Positions 52,541 to 61,566 of a stretch of DNA of 64,000 nucleotides are shown here, one piece after another. Location: assembly GCA_041917755.1 (NCBI GenBank), contig JAYRWY010000016.1:62001-126000 (forward strand). The letters are read 5' to 3'. Numbering within the stretch: the stretch's first letter is position 1; every line of letters starts with the position of its first letter. The translations under genes were made by a program, and so were the position numbers. The notes under the pieces were generated by a model that saw only the letters and a list, made by a program, of their open reading frames with translations, ran no database searches and was not told the DNA's origin. This stretch comes from RGZA01 sp041917755 (GTDB lineage Bacteria > Pseudomonadota > Alphaproteobacteria > UBA9219 > RGZA01).

Positions 52541-52978
52541 ATGTTTGGAACCAATTTTGACCCATTCAATCAGCAGCCCGGCGGCCCGTTTAAAGGCCGT
52601 GGTCCGATTGCAGGCATTCCGACCGGAAATCAAAAAGAAAAATCGCAGACCGGTAAAATTCTTCGCTTTATGTTCAACCCTGAACTGGGTGAAGACCTGA
52701 AAAACATGCGTGGGCAGCATGGGCATTTTTTAAAGCTCATCTCCAACCTGTTTTTGCAAACCGGTCTTGTTGATGCATCCTATATCGGGTTTGTTGATCC
52801 AAATCAGCTGGGATTGATATCTCTTATTAAAGAAGCACGTAAAAATCTTCGCTTCACCCGCGAAGGCTTGCCGCAGGTTCTATTATTTTTTGCCTTCGTT
52901 GGCAGCTTGGCCGTTGTGGGACTATCGGTTATTTTCTTTATTCTGGCGCTGGGTACCAATCCAGGCGGGCATCGATAA
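52541..52978 (+). CDS. Small membrane protein, possibly IcmV-like
   Basis: A 145-residue protein: a hydrophilic Pro/Gly-rich start, a soluble part (GKILRFMFNPELGEDLKNMRG, then SLIKEARKNLRFTREGL) and one long C-terminal hydrophobic segment (VLLFFAFVGSLAVVGLSVIFFILAL). The order of features resembles Dot/Icm protein IcmV, whose gene is next to dotA in Legionella. However, IcmV has two membrane helices and the sequence match is faint, so the assignment is tentative. It lies 57 bases after the second DotA-type gene, probably in the same transcript. Confidence 0.5.
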   Translation: MFGTNFDPFNQQPGGPFKGRGPIAGIPTGNQKEKSQTGKILRFMFNPELGEDLKNMRGQHGHFLKLISNLFLQTGLVDASYIGFVDPNQLGLISLIKEARKNLRFTREGLPQVLLFFAFVGSLAVVGLSVIFFILALGTNPGGHR

Positions 52979-53114
52979 GCCTTATCATTAATCCTTAAAT
53001 TATAGCTGTAACCATAGCGACTCCTATTGCTATAGGCTTGTTTGTGGTTTGTTTGGCTTGCCCATGTGTAACCCCCTTGCATGGGGCGATAAATCACGCT
53101 ATTTCAAGGCCATC

Positions 53115-53129
53115 TTTTGCAGTGCAAAA
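53115..53129. promoter_or_regulatory. Palindrome upstream of sucC
   Basis: TTTTGCA-G-TGCAAAA, a perfect 7+1+7 inverted repeat 54 bases before the sucC start. Possible operator for the sucCD operon; the cognate regulator is unknown. Confidence 0.35.
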
Positions 53130-53182
53130 CAACGTTTTGACTGCCTACTTATTATAAGTTCTTCAACCGATAGGCCGAACCA

Positions 53183-54355
53183 ATGAACATTCATGAATAC
53201 CAAGCCAAAGAACTCCTCCGCCGTTATGGCGTAAACGTGCCCCGTGGCGGCGCTGCATTCACTGTAGAAGAAGCAGAAAAGGTTGCCAAGGATTTGGGCG
53301 GTTCATTATGGGTAGTGAAATCACAAATCCATGCAGGCGGTCGCGGTAAAGCCGGCGGTGTAAAAGTTGTAAAGAGCATCGATGCTGTGAAACTTGAAGC
53401 GCAACGCATGTTGGGCATGACCCTTGTAACACACCAGACAGGCCCCAAGGGACAAAAAGTTGGCCGTATTTACATTGAAGAAGGTTGCGATATTAAGCGC
53501 GAACTTTATTTAGGTCTTCTGGTTGATCGTGCAACCAGCCGCGTAACCGTGATGGCATCCACCGAAGGCGGTATGGACATCGAAGAAGTTGCAGCAAAGC
53601 ATCCAGAAAAAATCCAGAAATTCTCCATTGACCCAGCCACCGGCATGCAAGCATTCCATGCGCGCAAAGTTGCATTTGGTCTTGGACTTGAAGGCGCGCA
53701 GGTCAATAACTGCGTGAAATTCCTGCTTGGTATGTGGAAAGCATTCAACGAGCTGGATTGCGCCATTGTTGAAATCAACCCGCTGGTTGTAACCGGTGCA
53801 GGCGATGTGATTGCCCTTGATGCAAAGGTAAACTTCGATGACAACTCGCTCTTCCGTCAAAAGGAAGTGTCGGGTATGCGCGATGAAACCGAAGAAGATC
53901 CAGCAGAATTGGAAGCAACCAAGAACGACCTGAACTATGTAAAACTCGATGGCAACATCGGCTGCATGGTGAACGGTGCAGGCCTTGCTATGGCCACCAT
54001 GGATATCGTGAAGCTGTATGGCGGCGAACCAGCCAACTTCCTCGATGTGGGCGGCGGCGCAACCAAGGAACGCGTGACCAAGGCATTCAAGATTATTCTT
54101 TCCGATAAGAACGTGAAGGGAATTTTCGTGAACATTTTCGGCGGCATTATGCGCTGCGATATTATTGCAGATGGCATCATCGAAGCCTCGAAGGAAGTAA
54201 AGCTGAGCGTGCCATTGGTGGTGCGCCTTGAAGGTACCAACGTCGATTTGGGTAAAAAGATGCTCGCGGAAAGTGGCTTGCCGATTGTTGCCGGCGACAA
54301 CCTCTCTGATGGCGCAAAGAAAATCGTCGCTGCTATTTCAAAAAAAGCTGCTTAA
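53183..54355 (+). CDS. sucC: Succinyl-CoA synthetase beta subunit
   Basis: TCA-cycle enzyme making succinate and ATP/GTP from succinyl-CoA. The 390-residue beta subunit has the ATP-grasp domain (MNIHEYQAKELLRRYGVNVPRG, QIHAGGRGKAGGVK, EINPLVVTGAGDVIALDAK) and the C-terminal domain with GAGLAMATMDIVKLYGG and NIFGGIMRCD. The sucD start follows after 25 bases with its own AAGGA site. The malate dehydrogenase gene that often precedes sucC in this class is absent. Confidence 0.97.
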   Translation: MNIHEYQAKELLRRYGVNVPRGGAAFTVEEAEKVAKDLGGSLWVVKSQIHAGGRGKAGGVKVVKSIDAVKLEAQRMLGMTLVTHQTGPKGQKVGRIYIEEGCDIKRELYLGLLVDRATSRVTVMASTEGGMDIEEVAAKHPEKIQKFSIDPATGMQAFHARKVAFGLGLEGAQVNNCVKFLLGMWKAFNELDCAIVEINPLVVTGAGDVIALDAKVNFDDNSLFRQKEVSGMRDETEEDPAELEATKNDLNYVKLDGNIGCMVNGAGLAMATMDIVKLYGGEPANFLDVGGGATKERVTKAFKIILSDKNVKGIFVNIFGGIMRCDIIADGIIEASKEVKLSVPLVVRLEGTNVDLGKKMLAESGLPIVAGDNLSDGAKKIVAAISKKAA

Positions 54356-54380
54356 TCACTAGACTTTAAGGAATTCGATC

Positions 54381-55268
54381 ATGGCTGTTCTCGTAAATAA
54401 AGATACCAAAGTAATTTGTCAGGGTTTCACCGGCTCGCAAGGTACCTTCCACTCGCAGCAAGCGATTGCGTATGGCACCAAGATGGTTGGCGGCGTAACC
54501 CCGGGTAAAGGTGGCGGCGTTCATCTTGACCTTCCTATTTTTGATACCGTGCATGAAGCCGTTTCAAAAACCGGCGCAAACGCATCGGTGATTTATGTTC
54601 CACCTCCATTCGCAGCCGATGCGATTTTGGAAGCAGTGGATGCAGAAATTCCATTAGTTGTTTGCATCACCGAAGGTATTCCTGTTCTGGATATGGTGCG
54701 CGTAAAGCGTGGCCTGTCGGGCACCAAGACCCGTCTGATTGGACCAAACTGCCCAGGTATTATTACCCCAGGCGAATGCAAGATTGGTATTATGCCGGGC
54801 CACATTCACATGCGCGGTAAAATCGGTATCGTGTCACGCTCTGGTACATTGACCTATGAAGCCGTTGCACAAACCACCGCTGCTGGCCTTGGCCAAACCA
54901 CCTGCATCGGTATCGGCGGCGACCCAGTAAACGGTACCAACTTTGTTGACGCGCTTGACCTGTTCCTGAATGATCCTGAAACACAAGGCATCATCATGAT
55001 TGGTGAAATCGGCGGTAGCGCAGAAGAAGAAGGCGCAGAATTCTACAAGCGCTCGAAGATCAAGAAACCAATCGCTGGCTTTATTGCCGGTGTAACGGCA
55101 CCTCCGGGTCGCCGCATGGGCCATGCTGGCGCAATCATCTCGGGCGGCAAGGGTTCTGCTCAAGACAAGATGGAAGCTATGCGCAGCGCAGGATTTGTTG
55201 TAACCGATAATCCAGCTAAGCTCGGCGAAACCATGCAGGCTGCCATGCAAGGTAAGAAAGCTGCTTAA
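54381..55268 (+). CDS. sucD: Succinyl-CoA synthetase alpha subunit
   Basis: CoA-binding and phosphohistidine subunit, 295 residues. FTGSQGTFHSQQAIAYGTKMVGG belongs to the N-terminal CoA-binding Rossmann domain, and GPNCPGIITPGECKIGIMPG precedes the active-site loop. The phosphorylated His is in GRRMGHAGAIISGGKG. It forms an operon with sucC and is closed by a hairpin terminator. Confidence 0.97.
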   Translation: MAVLVNKDTKVICQGFTGSQGTFHSQQAIAYGTKMVGGVTPGKGGGVHLDLPIFDTVHEAVSKTGANASVIYVPPPFAADAILEAVDAEIPLVVCITEGIPVLDMVRVKRGLSGTKTRLIGPNCPGIITPGECKIGIMPGHIHMRGKIGIVSRSGTLTYEAVAQTTAAGLGQTTCIGIGGDPVNGTNFVDALDLFLNDPETQGIIMIGEIGGSAEEEGAEFYKRSKIKKPIAGFIAGVTAPPGRRMGHAGAIISGGKGSAQDKMEAMRSAGFVVTDNPAKLGETMQAAMQGKKAA

Positions 55269-55298
55269 TACATAGCGCGACTGCGCTATTCCAAACAC

Positions 55299-55337
55299 AA
55301 AAATCCCCGCTTGGAAATATCCAGCGGGGATTTTTTT
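55299..55337 (+). terminator. Intrinsic terminator after sucD
   Basis: AAAAATCCCCGCT and AGCGGGGATTTTT pair, with a further TGGA/TCCA inside the loop, and run into seven T. A separate 7-pair hairpin, ATAGCGC-GACT-GCGCTAT, lies at 55272-55289. Confidence 0.93.
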
Positions 55338-55362
55338 ATGGGCACATGGATGATGGGCATCA

Positions 55363-55410
55363 GATAAAACAAAGAAGGCAGCCTTGTGTCGCCTAGAGCG
55401 AGCTGCCTTC
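55363..55410 (-). terminator. Minus-strand terminator of the small membrane peptide gene
   Basis: On the minus strand GAAGGCAGC and GCTGCCTTC pair around a 19-base loop that has its own TCGC/GCGA stem, followed by TTTGTTTTATC. It ends about 50-95 bases after the 22-codon gene. Confidence 0.7.
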
Positions 55411-55458
55411 CTAATTTTATCTCAAAACGCCTCGTTCGTAGTGGTCGCTAATCGTAGC

Positions 55459-55527
55459 TTAATGCATTACGAAATAGCCAATAACGCCAACTACTAGAAC
55501 TACGATGAAAAGTACTTCCTTTTTCAT
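55459..55527 (-). CDS. 22-residue single-helix membrane peptide
   Basis: A short open frame that begins MKKEV, continues with about 16 hydrophobic residues rich in Val, Ile, Leu and Phe, and ends GYFVMH. It has an appropriate ribosome binding site (AGGGAG about 8 bases before ATG), a terminator shortly downstream and an exact CtrA-type box 67 bases upstream, so it looks like a complete independent transcription unit. The product would be a single membrane-spanning peptide with two Lys on the cytoplasmic side. Function unknown; regulatory membrane micropeptides and toxin-type peptides share this form. It is the only coding signal in the sucD-sucA gap. Confidence 0.6.
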   Translation of the reverse strand: MKKEVLFIVVLVVGVIGYFVMH

Positions 55528-55593
55528 AACCGCTCTCCCTTTGGTGTGCCCAACAAACCGCATGGCTTGTTACAGGATGATTATCCCATAACA

Positions 55594-55614
55594 CGCTTAA
55601 ACCGCTGTTAAGCG
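55594..55614. promoter_or_regulatory. Exact TTAA-N7-TTAA box (CtrA-type) in an inverted repeat
   Basis: CGCTTAA (55594-55600), a 7-base spacer and TTAAGCG (55608-55614). The two TTAA are separated by exactly seven bases, as in the full CtrA consensus, and the arms are perfectly inverted. It lies 67 bases before the minus-strand peptide gene and about 180 before sucA. Confidence 0.45.
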
Positions 55615-55794
55615 GGCGGCCAGCAAGGCGCATTGCTGCACAGCATGATGTGCGCTGCGATAAAACCAACAGCGAGATAGTTCAATGTTTTAGCGGGTTT
55701 TAGGGGTTATTCCTCTCGCAATTGCAAAGCCAGATAACTTCTTGCTATGCTGTGCGTTCATTTACAAACCGCTTTTTATGGACAGGCAGAACAC

Positions 55795-58701
55795 ATGTCG
55801 CAGTCGAATACGCAGATGGCAAATTTCTCGTTTCTTTTTGGCACCAACGCCGACTTTATCGGCGAACTATATGAGCGCTACCTGGCTGATAGCAGCAGCG
55901 TTGACCCAAGCTGGCAGAGCTTTTTTTCCGAATTAAAAGATGACGCGCCAAACATCGCCAAAGAATTGCGCGGTGCAAGCTGGGATAAACAAACCAGTAA
56001 AAAAGTGATTGGCGTGAAAATTGATATGCCTGCACCTGCCAAGGGCGCAAAGGGCGATGCAAAACCAGCAGCTGCTGCTAACACCAGCGTTGATGCCCAA
56101 GAAGTTGCACGTCAATCAGTGCGCGCGTTAATGATGATCCGCGCCCACCGCGCGGTAGGTCACATGATGGCCAATCTTGATCCACTGGGTATCAAAGTGC
56201 CTACGCCGATTGCCGAACTCGAGCCATCTTTCTGGGGCTTTGCACCTGAAGATATGGATAAGCCAATCTTTATTGATGGTGTGCTTGGCCTGCAGACTGC
56301 AACGTTAAAAGAAATTTTGAATGTATGCCGCAGCACCTATTGCCGCAGCGTGGGTTATGAATTCATTCACGTACAAAACCACGACCAAAAACAATGGCTG
56401 CAATCGCACATTGAAAATACTGTTCCATCCTTCAATAAGGCTGGCAAGACCACCATTTTAGAACAACTGACCAAGGCCGAAAGCTTTGAAAAGTTCTTGG
56501 CAGTCAAATTCCCTGGCACCAAGCGCTTTGGATTGGAAGGCGGCGAGTCCACCATTCCGGCTATTCACACCATCTTGGAACGCGCAGCAGATTTAGGCGT
56601 GAAAGAAGTTGTGTTTGGTATGGCCCACCGCGGTCGTCTTAATGTGCTGACCAATATTTTGGGTAAATCCTACACCGCGATGTTTGCAGAATTCCAAGGT
56701 ACACCTGCTTATCCTGAATCCGTTCAAGGTTCGGGCGACGTGAAGTACCATATGGGTCTTTCCAAAGACCGTGAATTCAACGGCAAGACCGTGCATCTCA
56801 CACTCTCCCCTAACCCATCCCATCTTGAATTCGTCAACCCCGTTGTCATGGGCCGTGTACGCGCCAAGCAACAACAACGCGCGGGTAAAACCAGCAATCT
56901 GGAAGATAAGGATTTTAACAGCGTCGTTGGCATTTTGATGCATGGCGACGCCGCGTTTGCTGGTCAAGGTGTGGTTGCAGAAACCATGGAATTGATGGAG
57001 CTGAAAGGTTATCGCACCGGCGGTACCATTCACATCGTCATCAATAACCAAGTAGGCTTTACCACCAACCCAGAATATTCCAAGTCATCCTACTATTGCT
57101 CCGACATTGCTAAAAAAGTTCAAGCACCAGTATTCCATGTGAACGGTGATGATCCAGAAGCAGTGGCGCATGTTGCAAAAATTGCGATGGATTACCGCCA
57201 AGAATTCAAGCAAGACGTGGTGATGGACATTGTGTGCTATCGCCGCCAAGGCCATAACGAAGGTGACGAACCCGCATTCACCCAGCCACGCATGTATAAG
57301 GTGATTAAAAACCTGACCACCACGCGTGAATTATATGCGCGCAAATTGGTTGCCGAAGGTAGCCTGACCCAAGAAGAAACCGACAAGATCCAAAATGATT
57401 TTGTCGCTGGTCTTGAAAAAGACTTTGCATCATCCCCAAGCTATAAGCCCAACAAGGCTGAATGGTTGGAAGGCCAATGGTCGGGCCTTGAAGTTGCATC
57501 AGGTGAAGATCGCAGCGGCAACACCGCCGTTGACCTCACTGTATTGCGTGAAATCGGCAAGAGCATTTCATCATGGCCGCAAGGTTTTGATATCAACCCG
57601 AAAATCGCCAAGCAGCTGGAAGCACGTTTGCAAGCCACCAGCACCGGCGAAGGTATTGATTGGGGTACAGCAGAAGCACTCGCATTCGGCGCATTACTGA
57701 TTGAAGGAACGCCTGTGCGTTTATCCGGCCAGGATTGCGGCCGTGGTACATTCTCGCAGCGTCACTCGGTGCTGGTCGATCAAACCAATGAAAACCGTCA
57801 TGTTCCGCTCAGCCATTTGCGTGAAGGCAAACAATCCACTTATGAAGTGATTGATAGCCCGCTGTCCGAAACATCGGTGCTTGGCTTTGAATATGGCTAT
57901 GCGCTTGCTGAACCACACGCCTTGGTGATGTGGGAAGGCCAGTTTGGTGACTTTGCCAACGGCGCGCAGGTGATTATCGATCAGTTCATCGCATCATCGG
58001 AAACGAAGTGGTTGCGTATGTCCGGTCTTACCCTGCTTCTGCCACACGGCTATGAAGGACAAGGTCCAGAGCATTCATCAGCGCGTCTTGAACGTTTCTT
58101 GCAACTATCGGCAGAAGATAATTGGCAAGTTGCCAATTGCACCACGCCCGCAAACTACTTCCATATTTTGCGTCGCCAAATCCGCCGTCCATTCCGCAAG
58201 CCACTTATTTTGATGACGCCAAAATCACTCCTGCGTCACAAGATGTGCGTGTCATCGCTTGCCGATATGGGCCCTGGCACCAAGTTCCAGCGCGTAATTG
58301 GCGAAACCAATACCAATCTGGTGGAAGATAAGAAAATTCGCCGCGTGGTATTGTGCACCGGTAAAGTCTATTACGATCTGGTGGCTGAACGTGATGCACG
58401 CGGTATCAAGGATATTGCGATTGTCCGCGTGGAAGAACTGTATCCATTCCCTGCCAAGCCATTGGCGGAGCAGTTCAAGCGTTACTCCAAGGCGGAAGTG
58501 GTATGGTGCCAAGAAGAACCCGCGAATATGGGTGCGTGGTTCTTCGTTGATCGCAAGATTGAAGCGGTACTCAATGATTGTGGCCGCAAGGAACGCCCAA
58601 GCTATGTGGGCCGCGTGGAAGCCGCATCCCCTGCAACCGGTTACCTGAAACGTCACAACAAGGAACAAGCCGAGTTGATTGATAAGGCGCTTGGTAAGTA
58701 A
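55795..58701 (+). CDS. sucA: 2-oxoglutarate dehydrogenase E1 component
   Basis: Thiamine-diphosphate-dependent decarboxylase of the 2-oxoglutarate dehydrogenase complex, 968 residues. NFSFLFGTNADFIGELYERYLAD is the E2-binding N-terminus. RFGLEGGESTIPA, GMAHRGRLNVL, HGDAAFAGQGVVAE and CYRRQGHNEGDEP are the ThDP-binding and active-site regions. SGQDCGRGTFSQRHSVL and LLPHGYEGQGPEHSSARLER follow in the second half. I chose ATG 55795 because AGG lies 8 bases before it and the residues 5' of it in the frame are not conserved. No terminator with a T tract follows. Confidence 0.97.
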   Translation: MSQSNTQMANFSFLFGTNADFIGELYERYLADSSSVDPSWQSFFSELKDDAPNIAKELRGASWDKQTSKKVIGVKIDMPAPAKGAKGDAKPAAAANTSVDAQEVARQSVRALMMIRAHRAVGHMMANLDPLGIKVPTPIAELEPSFWGFAPEDMDKPIFIDGVLGLQTATLKEILNVCRSTYCRSVGYEFIHVQNHDQKQWLQSHIENTVPSFNKAGKTTILEQLTKAESFEKFLAVKFPGTKRFGLEGGESTIPAIHTILERAADLGVKEVVFGMAHRGRLNVLTNILGKSYTAMFAEFQGTPAYPESVQGSGDVKYHMGLSKDREFNGKTVHLTLSPNPSHLEFVNPVVMGRVRAKQQQRAGKTSNLEDKDFNSVVGILMHGDAAFAGQGVVAETMELMELKGYRTGGTIHIVINNQVGFTTNPEYSKSSYYCSDIAKKVQAPVFHVNGDDPEAVAHVAKIAMDYRQEFKQDVVMDIVCYRRQGHNEGDEPAFTQPRMYKVIKNLTTTRELYARKLVAEGSLTQEETDKIQNDFVAGLEKDFASSPSYKPNKAEWLEGQWSGLEVASGEDRSGNTAVDLTVLREIGKSISSWPQGFDINPKIAKQLEARLQATSTGEGIDWGTAEALAFGALLIEGTPVRLSGQDCGRGTFSQRHSVLVDQTNENRHVPLSHLREGKQSTYEVIDSPLSETSVLGFEYGYALAEPHALVMWEGQFGDFANGAQVIIDQFIASSETKWLRMSGLTLLLPHGYEGQGPEHSSARLERFLQLSAEDNWQVANCTTPANYFHILRRQIRRPFRKPLILMTPKSLLRHKMCVSSLADMGPGTKFQRVIGETNTNLVEDKKIRRVVLCTGKVYYDLVAERDARGIKDIAIVRVEELYPFPAKPLAEQFKRYSKAEVVWCQEEPANMGAWFFVDRKIEAVLNDCGRKERPSYVGRVEAASPATGYLKRHNKEQAELIDKALGK

Positions 58702-58728
58702 GGCTTACTACAAAATATTGATTTCGGG

Positions 58729-58756
58729 GGCGGTGCTGGTGCAAACCAGCGCCGCC
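58729..58756 (+). other. Strong hairpin without T tract between sucA and odhB
   Basis: GGCGGTGCTGGT and ACCAGCGCCGCC pair (12 pairs, one G-T) around GCAA. No T run follows, so it more likely stabilises the 3' end of the sucA message or slows the polymerase than terminates transcription. Confidence 0.6.
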
Positions 58757-58902
58757 TTCGTGCATTTGGGCATAACCACCCCTCCCGGCACCAATCGATA
58801 AGGCCAATGGATAAAGCATTTCCTAAATTGGCTTGCGAAAATGCCTAATATTTAGGAATATGCGCCCTTCAGATCAGCCCTTTATGAAGGTGAGTTTTTC
58901 TT

Positions 58903-60111
58903 ATGCCTGTTGAAATTCGCGTACCCGCTCTTGGTGAATCCGTTTCCGAAGCTACCGTGGCCAAATGGCTGAAAAAGGTTGGCGACGTTGTGAAGGTGGA
59001 TGAGCCACTTGTAGAACTTGAAACCGATAAAGTTACTTTGGAAGTGAACGCATCCTCCGCTGGCGTCATTACCGAGATTGCAGTGCAGCAAGGCGGCAAC
59101 GTTGCCGTTGGCGCGCTTCTTGGCACAATTGGCGAAGCCGACGCCGCTGCATTAAAAGCATCTGCTGCGAATGCAAATAAAACTGCTGCCCCTGCTGCTG
59201 CTCCTGTGGCCGCACCGGCCGCTGCTGCTGCTGCATCATCCACACAGCCACTATCCCCTGCTGTTCGCAAGATGACCGATGACAACAACATCAACGCAGC
59301 AGCAATTGGCACCGGCACCGGTAAAGATGGCCGCTTGACCAAGGAAGATGTTCAAAATTATATGGCCAAACCAGCCGCTGCGCCAAAGGCATCTGGCCCA
59401 CGCGCACGCGCAGATTTGGAAGAACGCGTGAAGATGACGCGCCTTCGTCAACGTATCGCACAACGCCTGAAAGAGGCACAAAATACCGCCGCCATGCTCA
59501 CCACTTTCAACGAAGTGGATATGGGCAACCTGATGGCGATGCGCAAGCAATACAACGAAACCTTTGAAAAGAAGCACGGCGTAAAGCTTGGCTTTATGTC
59601 ATTGTTCGTGAAGGCTTGCATTCAAGCTCTCAAGGCATTGCCAGCCGTGAACGCCGAAATTGATGGCGATGAATTGGTATACAAGAACTACTACGATATC
59701 GGAGTTGCCGTTGGCACCGAAAACGGTTTGGTAGTTCCTGTCGTTCGCGATGCAGACCAGCTTGGTTTTGCCGACATTGAAAAAACCATCAGCAAGTTGG
59801 CCGTGAAAGCACGCGATGGTAAGTTGTCGATGGATGAACTGACCGGTGGTACGTTCACCATTACCAATGGCGGTATCTATGGTTCATTGATGAGCACACC
59901 GATTTTGAACCCGCCCCAATCCGGTATTTTGGGCATGCACAAAATTCAGGAACGCCCCATGGTCGTGAATGGCCAAGTGGTGGTGCGCCCGATGATGTAT
60001 CTTGCACTTTCCTATGACCATCGCATTATCGATGGCCGCGAAGCGGTAACCTTCCTTGTGAAGGTTAAGGAATGCCTTGAAGATCCACAGCGTATGCTGC
60101 TCGACCTGTAA
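58903..60111 (+). CDS. sucB: Dihydrolipoyl succinyltransferase (E2 of 2-oxoglutarate dehydrogenase)
   Basis: Core of the 2-oxoglutarate dehydrogenase complex, 402 residues. One lipoyl domain (about 1-75, lipoylated Lys in ELETDKVTLEV) is followed by an Ala/Pro linker and the E1/E3-binding domain (SPAVRKMTDDNNINAAAIGTGTGKDGRLTKEDV). The catalytic domain carries the active His and Asp in SYDHRIIDGREAVTFL. GAAGGTGAG precedes the ATG. Followed by lpd after 26 bases. Confidence 0.97.
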   Translation: MPVEIRVPALGESVSEATVAKWLKKVGDVVKVDEPLVELETDKVTLEVNASSAGVITEIAVQQGGNVAVGALLGTIGEADAAALKASAANANKTAAPAAAPVAAPAAAAAASSTQPLSPAVRKMTDDNNINAAAIGTGTGKDGRLTKEDVQNYMAKPAAAPKASGPRARADLEERVKMTRLRQRIAQRLKEAQNTAAMLTTFNEVDMGNLMAMRKQYNETFEKKHGVKLGFMSLFVKACIQALKALPAVNAEIDGDELVYKNYYDIGVAVGTENGLVVPVVRDADQLGFADIEKTISKLAVKARDGKLSMDELTGGTFTITNGGIYGSLMSTPILNPPQSGILGMHKIQERPMVVNGQVVVRPMMYLALSYDHRIIDGREAVTFLVKVKECLEDPQRMLLDL

Positions 60112-60137
60112 TCGAACACCTTCCATAGGATACTATT

Positions 60138-61547
60138 ATGTCTGAACAATCATTTGACCTCGTCGTTATCGGCGGCGGCCCTGGTGGCTATGTCGCTGCA
60201 ATTCGTGCTGCACAACTCGGCCTTAAAACTGCCTGCGTGGAAATGCGCGAAACCCTTGGTGGTACCTGCCTGAATGTGGGCTGCATTCCATCCAAGGCGT
60301 TGCTCACTTCATCGGAAAAATTCCATGAAGCACAACATGGCCTTGCCGTGCATGGTGTAAAAGTTGGCGCGGTGAGCCTCGATTTACCCGCCATGATGGC
60401 GCATAAGAACAAGGTTGTGAAAGATAACACCGCTGGTATCGATTTCTTGTTCAAGAAAAACAAGGTGACCCGTTTCAAGGGTAAGGGCAGCATTCCTGCG
60501 GTTGGGAAAGTTTTGGTGACAGCAGCAGATGGTAAGCAAGAAACCATCTCGGCCAAAAAAATCCTGATTGCGACAGGTTCGGATGTGATGCCACTTCCCG
60601 GCGTGACCGTGGATGAAAAACAAATCGTGTCATCAACCGGCGCGCTATCATTATCATCCGTTCCAAAACGTCTTATCGTGATTGGCGGCGGCGTAATCGG
60701 GCTAGAACTCGGTTCTGTATGGCAACGCCTTGGCGCTGAAGTAACGGTTGTGGAATTCCTCGACCGTCTGATGCCCGGTATGGATGCCGATTTGGCAAAT
60801 GGCATGAAGAAAATCCTGGAAAAGCAAGGCATGAAGTTCAAGCTGTCTTCCAAGGTCACTGGCGCGAAAACCGAAAGTAACAAAGTTACGCTTACCGTTG
60901 AAGCTGCCGCAGGCGGCAGTCCAGAAAAGCTGGAAGCGGATGTTGTGCTGGTCTGCATTGGCCGCCGTCCTTACACCGAAGGCCTTGGCCTTGAAGCAGT
61001 TGGCGTGCAGCTTGATGAACGCAAGCGCGTGAAGGTTGATCATCATTTCCAAAGCAACGTGCCCGGCATTTACGCCATTGGCGATGTGATTGCAGGCCCG
61101 ATGCTTGCCCATAAAGCCGAAGATGAAGGTGTTGTGTGCGCAGAAATGATGGCAGGTCAATCCGGTCACATCAATTATGATGCTATCCCTAGCGTTGTAT
61201 ACACCCACCCCGAAATTGCCAGCGTAGGCAAGACCGAGGATGAGTTGAAGAAGGCAGGCGTTGCGTATAAGGCGGGTAAGTTCCCCTTCTCCGCCAATGG
61301 CCGTGCCCGCGCGATGAACGACGTGGAAGGCTTTGTTAAAATTCTGGCGGATGCAAAAACCGACCGCGTGCTGGGTTGCCATATCCTTGGCCCCGATGCC
61401 GGTACGTTGATTGCCGAAGTTGGCCTTGCCATGGAATTCAGTGCATCCAGCGAAGATATCGCCCGCACCTGCCATGCGCATCCAACCCTCAATGAAACTG
61501 TGAAGGAAGCGGCCTTAGCCGTGGATGGCCGTCCAATCCATATCTAG
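60138..61547 (+). CDS. lpd: Dihydrolipoyl dehydrogenase (E3)
   Basis: FAD-dependent oxidoreductase reoxidising the lipoyl group, 469 residues. VIGGGPGGYVAAIRAAQLG binds FAD and GGTCLNVGCIPSK holds the redox-active disulfide. VIGGGVIGLELGSVWQRLG is the NAD site. GIYAIGDVIAGPMLAHKAEDEG and the C-terminal CHAHPTLNE with the catalytic His-Glu pair complete the set. Shared E3 of 2-oxo acid dehydrogenases; here it is paired with sucB. Confidence 0.97.
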   Translation: MSEQSFDLVVIGGGPGGYVAAIRAAQLGLKTACVEMRETLGGTCLNVGCIPSKALLTSSEKFHEAQHGLAVHGVKVGAVSLDLPAMMAHKNKVVKDNTAGIDFLFKKNKVTRFKGKGSIPAVGKVLVTAADGKQETISAKKILIATGSDVMPLPGVTVDEKQIVSSTGALSLSSVPKRLIVIGGGVIGLELGSVWQRLGAEVTVVEFLDRLMPGMDADLANGMKKILEKQGMKFKLSSKVTGAKTESNKVTLTVEAAAGGSPEKLEADVVLVCIGRRPYTEGLGLEAVGVQLDERKRVKVDHHFQSNVPGIYAIGDVIAGPMLAHKAEDEGVVCAEMMAGQSGHINYDAIPSVVYTHPEIASVGKTEDELKKAGVAYKAGKFPFSANGRARAMNDVEGFVKILADAKTDRVLGCHILGPDAGTLIAEVGLAMEFSASSEDIARTCHAHPTLNETVKEAALAVDGRPIHI

Positions 61548-61566
61548 GGAATAAGGGGAGCGCACC

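Noticed and set aside
55448..55669. Open frame of 73 codons on the minus strand in the sucD-sucA gap
   Set aside because: It overlaps the 22-codon gene in another frame, has no good ribosome binding site and reads as random sequence.
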